Source of the DNA: Nanobdellota archaeon
Lineage (GTDB): Archaea; Aenigmatarchaeota; Aenigmatarchaeia; QMZP01
Length of the DNA: 11,790 nt
NCBI GenBank assembly: GCA_018818465.1
Contig: JAHIRU010000061.1
Span: 1-11,790 of the forward strand
Direction: 5' to 3'
A program made the position numbers and the translations under genes. The stretch's first letter is position 1; each line of letters opens with the position of its first letter. A model generated the notes under the pieces. That model was not told where the DNA came from. It did not search any database and was given only the letters and a program-made list of their open reading frames with translations. Below, one piece after another: positions 1 through 5,851 of the stretch.

Positions 1-317
1 TCAGCTGGTGGATCTTCTGCTGGAGTTTCTTCTGATGTAAGTTCTTCGATTGTTTCCCCATCAGCTTCCTTTCCTTTGTCAGCATCATCATCGTCAGATG
101 ATGGAGCATCAGTTTTTGGTTCTTCCGCAGGAGCTTCATCCAGCTTTGCTGGTTCTTCTGGAGTTTCTTCTTCGGTTTTGACGATTTCTTCTTCAACTGT
201 TACTTCAGTTGACTCTTCTTCCACTGCTTCAAGTACATATGTTGTTTTTTCTACAACATTCACTTTTTTGCCGCAGTGCGGGCACTCAAGTCCTTGGAGT
301 TCATTAAGATCAGGCAT
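1..317 (-). CDS. Acidic protein with N-terminal CxxC motif, C-terminus outside window
   Basis: Function not recognised. The reading frame is open from the ATG at 317-315 to the window edge (105 codons seen), so the C-terminus is missing. It begins MPDLNELQGLECPHCGKK. One CPHC pair (residues 12-15) could be half of a zinc knuckle, but no second Cys pair is seen in this part. From about residue 25 the chain is low-complexity, rich in Glu, Asp, Pro, Thr and Ser, and probably disordered. An AGGAGG-type ribosome-binding site lies 7 bases before the chosen ATG. The frame is also open upstream to ATGs near 359 and 365, but these have no ribosome-binding site. The gene is host chromosome just outside the element, and before integration it lay directly downstream of the tRNA-Lys gene. 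Confidence 0.75.
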   Translation of the reverse strand, partial: MPDLNELQGLECPHCGKKVNVVEKTTYVLEAVEEESTEVTVEEEIVKTEEETPEEPAKLDEAPAEEPKTDAPSSDDDDADKGKEADGETIEELTSEETPAEDPPA

Positions 318-592
318 TTCTGCCTCCTTGTAATTAGTAGGTAACAATTCCCCTCGCATAACCATGAAAATAGAACTAATAGAATGGCTTCATTGCCTTT
401 AACCTCCCTTCTTTGAGATATCCTTACTAGACCTTTTATTGATCTGATAAGGAGTAATTTATTTATTTAAAAAAATGATTTTGTTTTAATTTTTTCCATC
501 ACCTAAAGACGCAATAAACATTTTTATCCTTGTTTGAGAATCTTTATAAACCTTTAGAAAAGAATCACGTGAAAAGACGTTGTTGTGGATTA
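318..592. other. Chromosomal intergenic region left of the element
   Basis: No convincing gene. On the minus strand there are two TATA-like stretches that could drive the CxxC gene: TTTAAATAAATAAATT (471-456) and TTTATAAAG (549-541). Both would give leaders longer than 100 bases. Minus-strand reading shows a GGGAGG-preceded mini-ORF of five codons (MKPFY) near 394-379, too short to claim. Before integration, this stretch followed the tRNA-Lys 3' end. Confidence 0.4.
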
Positions 593-669
593 AATGGGCC
601 CGGAGGGACAGCAAACTCACCTTCGGTTCGTGTCCTGTGTCTTCTGTCCTCGGTCTTGTCTGAGGACAT
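565..669 (-). pseudogene. Stranded 5' end of the integrase gene (reunited on excision)
   Basis: An ATG at 669-667 opens a frame of 20 codons (MSSDKTEDRRHR...GEFA, 669-610) that enters the 17-bp att core in exactly the frame used by the integrase at the other att copy (VPPGP). As integrated, it runs into host DNA and stops at TGA 567-565 after 34 codons. If the element circularises by recombination between the two cores, these 20 codons join the integrase from its residue 4, giving about 406 residues. A TATA-like stretch 22-39 bases before the ATG suggests a leaderless transcript. The inverted repeat GTCCTC/GAGGAC (648-653 and 661-666) lies within it. The coding claim rests on frame match and promoter position; chance is not excluded. 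Confidence 0.65.
593..609. repeat. Distal attachment site (displaced tRNA-Lys 3' end)
   Basis: The minus strand reads GTCCCTCCGGGCCCATT, identical to 6996-7012. It contains the T-stem and acceptor 3' strand and the discriminator base of tRNA-Lys but no 5' half, so it is not a gene. Similarity continues imperfectly on the host side (AATC-C-ACAA here, AATC-T-ACAA at the other copy, offset by one base). It lies inside the stranded 5' end of the integrase gene. Confidence 0.9.
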
Positions 670-690
670 GATATTATGTTGGATTGGGGA

Positions 691-708
691 TTTATTAATA
701 TATTTATT
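691..708 (-). promoter_or_regulatory. TATA-like promoter for the stranded integrase 5' end
   Basis: The minus strand reads AATAAATATATTAATAAA, centred about 31 bases before the ATG at 669. That spacing fits an archaeal leaderless transcript. It lies between the helicase stop and the integrase 5' piece, reading toward the attachment site. Confidence 0.5.
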
Positions 709-737
709 GAAGTTTTAAGGTTGCATTTACTCTCTAT

Positions 738-3284
738 TTACAAAATCACTGTATTTTTCCTTCCAACCTTACTAATAACTTTCTCTAATAATTTACTTTG
801 ACGCAATGTCTTAGAATTTCCAATTAAAATTAGTTTCTTCTTAGCTCTTGTTATAGCAACATTAATCAAATTTTCAATTTCGATAAATCTCAGCTTGTAT
901 TGCGGAAACGAATATTTTTTGCTTCTTGCAAAACTCATTATCATTATATCCTTTTCTCTGCCCTGAAATCCATGAACAGTATTAACTTCTACATCCTTTA
1001 TTTCGATATCTTTGAGAAACTTTTTTATCAAAACTTTCTGTTTAACATATGGTGTAACAACACCAATATTTTTTGTTTTTATTCCATTTTTAATAAATAA
1101 TGAGACAGTATAAGCGACATAGTTAGCTTCTTTTATGTTTGAGCAACCAGAACCAATACCATCTTCGTAGTATTCTCCTTTTGAAGTGTCTATAAATAGA
1201 ACTGGTGCCGGGTTTAAAAATTGATGTTTACCTACATTTAAGTTAAGTGTACTCTCTGCAATATTTTTTGATGTTCTTAATTTTCCTTCATAAAAAATTT
1301 CGCTTGCAATTTGTGCTATGCTTTTATGCATTCGGTATTGAGTTGTAAGTAAAGTTGATGCATTAGGATACATTTCAAAAAATCTGTTGAATATTGATAA
1401 ATTCATTTCTTTGGATATATCTTCTTCCTCTATTGGCTGTAATTGTTTATTATCCCCAACTAAAATAAATTTATTGCATTTTGAAAGAGGTAATAGAGAC
1501 ATAAAACTGGCGACTTGACTTGCTTCATCCATTATCATAACATCAAATTTTATATCATCTAAGAAATAATGATACGATGATATGGCAGTGGCTGCTATTA
1601 AATCCGCATTATTAATAATCTCAGATATTATGGCTTTTATTAATTTGTTAACTTTTTTCTTATAAAGGTCTATAGAGGATAGTAAATTTGTGTGTTGTCT
1701 ATGCAAGTCTTCTCCATGATTAATTTTAATATAAAGCTCTGTATTTAGACCTTTTATTTCTGTATCAACTAAATCAATTTGTCTTCTTAATGATTCTAAA
1801 TAAATTCTGTAAACTTCCTGATTTATTTCTGCTATTTGTCTTTTTGAATTTGATGTTTCTTGTTTTTTAAGAATTGGCAGATATTGATTTTCTAGTATCT
1901 TGTAAATCTTAAATTCGAGATTCAGGGCATCTTCATCTGGATGTCCATCTTCATCTGGATAAATTGCACTGAAATCCTTTTCACATATTTTCCTTAAATT
2001 ATTACATTTTTTCTGATGATCTGAGATTTCATCCAAATATGTTTTGTTCTTTTCATACTCCTGTTTCAATTTCTCTAGCTCTTTATTATTTACATGAAAT
2101 AAAAAAGAAGAAACCTTTTTTCGCAGAATGGAAAATTTCATATTTCTTGTCAAATTTTTAAGACTCTGTATATATTCAATTTCTGGTATTTTTGTTTGTA
2201 ATTCATTCATTTGCAATATATTTTTACTTAAAGACGAAAAAGTTTCTGATTCTTGGCTGAGTATGACCATCTTATTATTTATAGGAGAAATATCAGACAA
2301 ATTTTCATTGTTTATTGATGTTGATATCATCTTTTTATATTTTTGCTCTTCATCAATAAGATTATTAAATTCTTCATTCCGAATCTTTACTTTATCCATT
2401 GTTTGACTGATGTTTTCTTGTACCAAATTCATTCTATCTTTTACTTCTGATAAACTCTTAAACAGGTTATCTATAATTTTATGATATGTTTCAACTTCTT
2501 TCCAATCTTTATGCCTCTTCATTTTTTCAAATATTGAGTATTTTCTAACTTTCGGATCAATTTTATTAATTGGACCAATTCTTACAACTTTTTTTGCTTC
2601 TTTTTTAACTAATCTTTTTATTACGTTATCTACAGCTGAATTTGACCATGCAGTTATCAGAATTTTTTGATTTCTTCTCGAAAATTGCTTGATCAGTTCT
2701 TCGATAATGGAGGTCTTTCCTGTTCCTGGAGGACCTATTACTAAATGGAAATCATCAGCTTCTATGGATTTTGTCACTGCCTCTTTCTGATTTTCATTAA
2801 GCTTCTTTGAGATGAAAGAAACTATTTCTTTGCTATATTGTGGTTTATTTTCACCAATTATAAAATCAAGAATTCTTACATTATCTAAATTAATTTTACC
2901 TCCTTTTATATTTTCAATAACAGTGCTTAGTCTTTCTAAAATTACATTTGTTATATTCGCATCTATAACAACTTTCTTATTTTCAAACTGTGATGGATTA
3001 GTTTTAATTTCAATTTTAAGAGTAGAACTGTAAATATCTGTTACAATTGCTTTTACATTAACACTTAAAATAGCATCCTCTCTAATTAAAATTGATGAAC
3101 CTCTTGATAAATCTGGTTGCTTAGTTGGTTGTAATTTAACTGTTAAAATATTACTATTCAAATCTATTTCTTCAACGTTTCCTTTAATTGTCATTGGTTT
3201 TTCTTTTGTTGCATCAATGAATCTTCCTATTTCTGAAATAACTTTAGAATATTTCTCAGTGTTTATAGAACCATCATCATACAT
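738..3284 (-). CDS. SF1 Upf1/Dna2-type (COG1112-like) helicase with long coiled-coil insert
   Basis: An 848-residue ATP-dependent helicase of superfamily 1. Visible motifs: LNENQKEAV Q-like motif (162-170), Walker A GPPGTGKT (184-191), AWSNSAVDN (212-220), Walker B with DEAS (586-589), VGDNKQLQP (609-617), QYRMH (649-653), VHGFQGREKD (770-779) and NVAITRAK (808-815). Residues 30-115 are beta-rich and fit the barrel that precedes the first RecA domain in Upf1-like helicases. Between the Ib-like motif and motif II, about 300 residues (roughly 255-560) are Lys/Glu/Asn-rich and mostly helical, a long coiled-coil-like insert. All core motifs look intact, so ATPase activity is expected; whether it acts on RNA or DNA cannot be read. 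The start follows a GAGGT element and lies 17 bases after the nuclease stop, so the two genes form an operon. A Mokosh-like defence role is inferred from the pairing; element replication is the alternative. Confidence 0.92.
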   Translation of the reverse strand: MYDDGSINTEKYSKVISEIGRFIDATKEKPMTIKGNVEEIDLNSNILTVKLQPTKQPDLSRGSSILIREDAILSVNVKAIVTDIYSSTLKIEIKTNPSQFENKKVVIDANITNVILERLSTVIENIKGGKINLDNVRILDFIIGENKPQYSKEIVSFISKKLNENQKEAVTKSIEADDFHLVIGPPGTGKTSIIEELIKQFSRRNQKILITAWSNSAVDNVIKRLVKKEAKKVVRIGPINKIDPKVRKYSIFEKMKRHKDWKEVETYHKIIDNLFKSLSEVKDRMNLVQENISQTMDKVKIRNEEFNNLIDEEQKYKKMISTSINNENLSDISPINNKMVILSQESETFSSLSKNILQMNELQTKIPEIEYIQSLKNLTRNMKFSILRKKVSSFLFHVNNKELEKLKQEYEKNKTYLDEISDHQKKCNNLRKICEKDFSAIYPDEDGHPDEDALNLEFKIYKILENQYLPILKKQETSNSKRQIAEINQEVYRIYLESLRRQIDLVDTEIKGLNTELYIKINHGEDLHRQHTNLLSSIDLYKKKVNKLIKAIISEIINNADLIAATAISSYHYFLDDIKFDVMIMDEASQVASFMSLLPLSKCNKFILVGDNKQLQPIEEEDISKEMNLSIFNRFFEMYPNASTLLTTQYRMHKSIAQIASEIFYEGKLRTSKNIAESTLNLNVGKHQFLNPAPVLFIDTSKGEYYEDGIGSGCSNIKEANYVAYTVSLFIKNGIKTKNIGVVTPYVKQKVLIKKFLKDIEIKDVEVNTVHGFQGREKDIMIMSFARSKKYSFPQYKLRFIEIENLINVAITRAKKKLILIGNSKTLRQSKLLEKVISKVGRKNTVIL

Positions 3285-3301
3285 TATAGGACCTCACAAG
3301 A

Positions 3302-4096
3302 TTAGCCAATATAACCAAATTCTTCTTTATGTTTTTTCTGTGGTCTTTCCTCTTCTTTTCCTTGCAAACATAATTTTATGGAGTTCTCTGTTAGAGGTAT
3401 ACTGTCTTCCCAAACATCATTAAAGAATTGAGCGACTTTATTTACCATAGTTTTGTCCCTTAAACATAATCCTGCTTCATAATTTACAAATAACCCTTTC
3501 CTAGTTAAGTTAGCAGAAGACATTATAGCTACTGAATCATCTATTATAACCATTTTTGCGTGTAAGTCATTATTGTATCTTATTTCAGCATTAAAATCGT
3601 CTTTCAAAATCCTCAACTTATCTAAATCTATTATTCCCTTTTCGATATCTTCTTTCATAAGACGTGTAATAATTTTAAGATTAGTTTTTTTCTTATCTTT
3701 CTTTTTCTTAAAATTTGAAAGTTCTTCAACAATATATGTTATCCATGGGGAGCAGATTAGTACCTCTTCTTGTACTTTTGATAATTCTCTACTAATTTCA
3801 CCATAAACTGTATTTGATGCTTCATTTGGTGTTGTTACAATGAAACTATATGCTTTTCTTAGTGTTTCTTGCCCCAATATTAATTTTTTCTTGTTTTCCT
3901 CTAATTTCCTAATTTGTTCTAAAAGTTTGTTTTGTTCTATTGTATTTAGTTTTAAAATTTTGATACTTTTTTCTAATTCATTTATTTGGTTTTCTAACAT
4001 TTCCTTTTTGATTTTAAGTTCCTCTACTAATTTCGTATCTGTTCTATATTTTTTGATTTTTTCGGTCAATTCAATAATTTCTTTTGATACTTTCAT
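3302..4096 (-). CDS. Single-HKD phospholipase D-superfamily nuclease with N-terminal coiled coil
   Basis: A 264-residue protein. Residues 1-80 are a heptad-like Lys/Glu/Leu/Ile helix (coiled coil). The rest is a PLD-type domain with strand VLICSPWIT (112-120) and one complete HKD motif: His179, Lys181, Asp186, then Ser194 and Asn196 (HAKMVIIDD...SSANLT). One motif per chain implies a dimer forming one active site, as in Nuc/BfiI-type enzymes. Expected activity is phosphodiester hydrolysis of nucleic acid. It is first in the operon with the SF1 helicase. A PLD nuclease next to a COG1112 helicase is the core of Mokosh defence and is also reminiscent of DISARM's DrmC. A weak ribosome-binding site (AAGGCGGT) precedes the ATG, and TTATAAATAAA sits 30-40 bases upstream. 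Confidence 0.9.
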   Translation of the reverse strand: MKVSKEIIELTEKIKKYRTDTKLVEELKIKKEMLENQINELEKSIKILKLNTIEQNKLLEQIRKLEENKKKLILGQETLRKAYSFIVTTPNEASNTVYGEISRELSKVQEEVLICSPWITYIVEELSNFKKKKDKKKTNLKIITRLMKEDIEKGIIDLDKLRILKDDFNAEIRYNNDLHAKMVIIDDSVAIMSSANLTRKGLFVNYEAGLCLRDKTMVNKVAQFFNDVWEDSIPLTENSIKLCLQGKEEERPQKKHKEEFGYIG

Positions 4097-4125
4097 TTTA
4101 CCGCCTTACCATAATGGTTTTAACG

Positions 4126-4136
4126 TTTATTTATAA
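4126..4136 (-). promoter_or_regulatory. TATA box of the nuclease-helicase operon
   Basis: The minus strand reads TTATAAATAAA, 30-40 bases before the nuclease ATG at 4096. This is a near-consensus archaeal TATA box giving a leader of roughly 10 bases that holds the AAGGCGGT ribosome-binding site. Confidence 0.65.
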
Positions 4137-4184
4137 CAAATAGTCAATACTTATACTTTAATACTTTTACACCACTCAGAAGCC

Positions 4185-4436
4185 TATTCTAACTGTTTTT
4201 GACGAATCTGAACAGAAGCTGAAACCCTCATAAGCCCGCTTCCAGCGGACATATTGAGCTTTTCCTATGTTTGGTTCTAAAAGATTCGGGCCTCGACAGC
4301 TGCCGCTTATTCGGCCCGTCCCCATTGCAGGTGCTCGCTCCGCTCGCGGAGGTAACCACAAAAGATTAAGGGCCGCCGACAGGGGGCTTTCTTAGGGTTA
4401 AATTGCTTTCCCTTAAAGGTTAAAGGAGGAGATAGG
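4185..4436 (+). other. GC-rich, hairpin-bearing leader upstream of the four-helix-bundle gene
   Basis: About 250 bases without a convincing gene, visibly richer in GC than the nuclease operon on its left. On the plus strand they can form several hairpins: CCGCT/AGCGG (4236-4240 with 4244-4248), CGGGCC/GGCCCG (4287-4292 with 4313-4318) and CTCCG/CGGAG (4338-4342 with 4347-4351). AT-rich TATA-like sequence at 4150-4165 could start a plus-strand transcript that continues into the gene at 4437. It may be a structured leader, a small RNA, or the footprint of an inserted cassette. A 61-codon minus-strand frame across it has no ribosome-binding site and is not called. Confidence 0.35.
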
Positions 4437-4790
4437 ATGCAGAATCCGGAAAAGCTTGAAGTTTACAAGGAGAGCTACGCTCTCTCAAAAGATGTTCTTC
4501 TGGAGCTGGAAGGCGTCAAGGGCAAATTCAGGCTGAAAGAGCAGCTGTTCGGCGCAGTTTCAGCAATTCCTGCGAACTTGATGGAATTCGGTTCAATGGA
4601 GAACAAAAACCAGCAGGCGCAGAAGATAAGAGTCTGTATAGGCGAGGCCTATGAAGCTCAATACTGGTTCGACCTGTGCAGGGATGTTGGAATACTTTCA
4701 GAAGAAAAGCATAAAGACTTCATAAACAGGGTAAAGGTGGTGAGAATGAAGTTGTTCAATTTGCTGAAGGCTGTGAAGAGTGAGATGTGA
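4437..4790 (+). CDS. Four-helix-bundle protein (S23 / 23S rRNA IVS-protein family, Avd-like fold)
   Basis: A 117-residue all-helical protein matching the four-helix-bundle (TIGR02436-type) pattern: LEVYKESYALSKDVLLEL (helix 1), LKEQLFGAVSAIPANLMEFGS (helix 2, with the family's SIPANxxEG-like turn), QKIRVCIGEAYEAQYWFDLCRDVGIL (helix 3) and INRVKVVRMKLFNLLKAV (helix 4). Relatives are encoded in intervening sequences of bacterial 23S rRNA, stand alone, or act as the Avd accessory of diversity-generating retroelements; their molecular role is mostly nucleic-acid or partner binding. No reverse transcriptase or template repeat is present. A strong AAAGGAGGAGATAGG ribosome-binding site precedes the ATG. 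Its GC content is higher than that of the flanking element genes, suggesting separate acquisition. Confidence 0.85.
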   Translation: MQNPEKLEVYKESYALSKDVLLELEGVKGKFRLKEQLFGAVSAIPANLMEFGSMENKNQQAQKIRVCIGEAYEAQYWFDLCRDVGILSEEKHKDFINRVKVVRMKLFNLLKAVKSEM

Positions 4791-4812
4791 TAACAGATAA
4801 ACTTTTTATCAC
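4787..4812 (+). promoter_or_regulatory. Inverted repeat over the promoter of the Rossmann-like gene
   Basis: GTGATAA (4787-4793) and TTATCAC (4806-4812) are perfect inverted arms separated by 12 bases. The right arm overlaps the TATA-like CTTTTTAT (4802-4809), and GTGATTTT recurs just before the ATG at 4845. This could be an operator, perhaps for the element's winged-helix protein, or a weak terminator for the gene upstream. Confidence 0.4.
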
Positions 4813-4844
4813 TTTTTCACGAATATCTCTACTATAGTGATTTT

Positions 4845-5387
4845 ATGGATATATTAGATGAAGTATCAAAAGACGTTGCAAGGGATTTTAAAGACCATAA
4901 GAAACAAGCAAAGAATGTAATAAAGATCTTTATTTGCGGAAGTTATCAAGGTTCAGATAAACAACTTTTAAAAGATTTGAGAGATAAAGTTCGAGATAAA
5001 AACGGTTTGGATATTCCTGGTACATTTTTATTGGAAGATATAGTTCCAAAAGAAGATATGGGATTGGATAAAAAATTTGAATTGGTATGGAAAAAAATAA
5101 ATAAAGGTGATTTTATACCTTTATGCATTCTATATGCTGGAGAGACTACGAAGGAAAGTCAAGGGGTAAATATAGAGATTGCTAATATATCAAAGGATTT
5201 TTATAAGAAGCGTAGGACTAGAATTATTCGTTATGATAACATTGAAGCTGCTCATCAAATAAAAGAGTTTCCTTATCATATAATCACGACCATAAAAGAG
5301 TTTGAACAAACGGCTAAAAGGTTAATTATGGCTGAAGTAGAGACCATAATTTCATGTTTAATAGATAAAAGGAAATTCGGCGGTTAA
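4845..5387 (+). CDS. Small Rossmann-like protein, possibly deoxyribosyltransferase/TIR-like
   Basis: A 180-residue soluble protein with no confident family. Alternating strands and helices are suggested: IKIFICGSYQG (26-36, first strand plus Gly turn), helix KQLLKDLRDKVRDK, FLLEDIVP, strand DFIPLCILYAG (89-99), then SQGVNIEIANI (105-115). A first strand ending in a Gly turn and a late GVNIE segment recall nucleoside 2-deoxyribosyltransferase and TIR-like domains, where a Glu in that region is catalytic; Glu111 would be the candidate. This is fold-level inference, not identification. Residues 145-175 are helical. There is no ribosome-binding site, and a TATA-like CTTTTTAT lies 36-43 bases before the ATG. 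The winged-helix gene follows 48 bases downstream on the same strand. Confidence 0.7.
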   Translation: MDILDEVSKDVARDFKDHKKQAKNVIKIFICGSYQGSDKQLLKDLRDKVRDKNGLDIPGTFLLEDIVPKEDMGLDKKFELVWKKINKGDFIPLCILYAGETTKESQGVNIEIANISKDFYKKRRTRIIRYDNIEAAHQIKEFPYHIITTIKEFEQTAKRLIMAEVETIISCLIDKRKFGG

Positions 5388-5404
5388 ACGTGAGAAATGT
5401 AATG

Positions 5405-5413
5405 TTTTTATTA
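5405..5413 (+). promoter_or_regulatory. TATA-like box of the winged-helix gene
   Basis: TTTTTATTA lies 23-31 bases before the ATG at 5436 and no ribosome-binding site is present, so a leaderless transcript is likely. Confidence 0.45.
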
Positions 5414-5435
5414 GTTCCCTCGATAAAATAATAAT

Positions 5436-5762
5436 ATGGAAAAATGGACTTCTTCTAAACTGGGAAATTTTTCTTATATCACTACCAACAAAAATTCCAT
5501 AAAAATATTTTTAAGTGTTGCTAAACATAAAAAAAGAGGGATTGATCAACTGGCTAGTGATACCAAGCTGGGTATAGATGATATTAATAGAATAGTAAAA
5601 AAGCTAGAAAGAGGCGATCTTATTACCAGAAACCCAAACCCAGAATCACAAAAATTTATACTAGGTTTTAATGGACAGTTATTTGCAGAGCAATTAAAAA
5701 ACAGTTACTCTGAAATTAAGGAATTTCTAGGTGAAGAGAGTTTAATAGAACCACTAGAATAA
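5436..5762 (+). CDS. Small winged-helix DNA-binding protein (MarR/ArsR-like)
   Basis: A 108-residue protein. Residues 20-75 fit a winged helix: helix SIKIFLSVAKHKK, helix GIDQLASDTKL, recognition helix GIDDINRIVKKLERGDLI, then a wing TRNPNPESQKFILG. The C-terminal third is helical (LFAEQLKNSYSEIKEFL) and probably a dimer arm. Such proteins repress or activate nearby promoters; here the likely target is the element's own genes, though no operator is proven. It is the last plus-strand gene before the convergent integrase. The 41 bases between its stop and the integrase-frame extension (5763-5803) contain no recognisable gene. Confidence 0.8.
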   Translation: MEKWTSSKLGNFSYITTNKNSIKIFLSVAKHKKRGIDQLASDTKLGIDDINRIVKKLERGDLITRNPNPESQKFILGFNGQLFAEQLKNSYSEIKEFLGEESLIEPLE

Positions 5763-5851
5763 TATTCCAATATAATAGCATCTATATTCATTCAGTTAAA
5801 TTTCTATACTTGATTCTTTTTCCACTTCTCAAACATTTCCATAAGGAACTC

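Noticed and set aside
76..333. Ser-rich 85-codon plus-strand ORF
   Set aside because: It is the antisense of the acidic Glu/Asp/Ser-rich minus-strand gene, which has the ribosome-binding site and CxxC motif.
593..612. A second tRNA gene at the distal repeat
   Set aside because: Only the 3' T-stem/acceptor strand is present; no 5' half occurs within reach on either strand.
530..718. 62-codon plus-strand ORF across the distal att site
   Set aside because: It crosses the recombination junction, has no ribosome-binding site and lies opposite the better-supported integrase 5' piece.
4176..4361. 61-codon minus-strand ORF in the GC-rich patch
   Set aside because: No ribosome-binding site, composition driven by the hairpins, no recognisable domain; the region is better explained as leader or structured RNA.
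4437..4790. Diversity-generating retroelement (Avd-like fold)
   Set aside because: No reverse transcriptase and no template/variable repeat pair in the window, so only the four-helix-bundle family is called.
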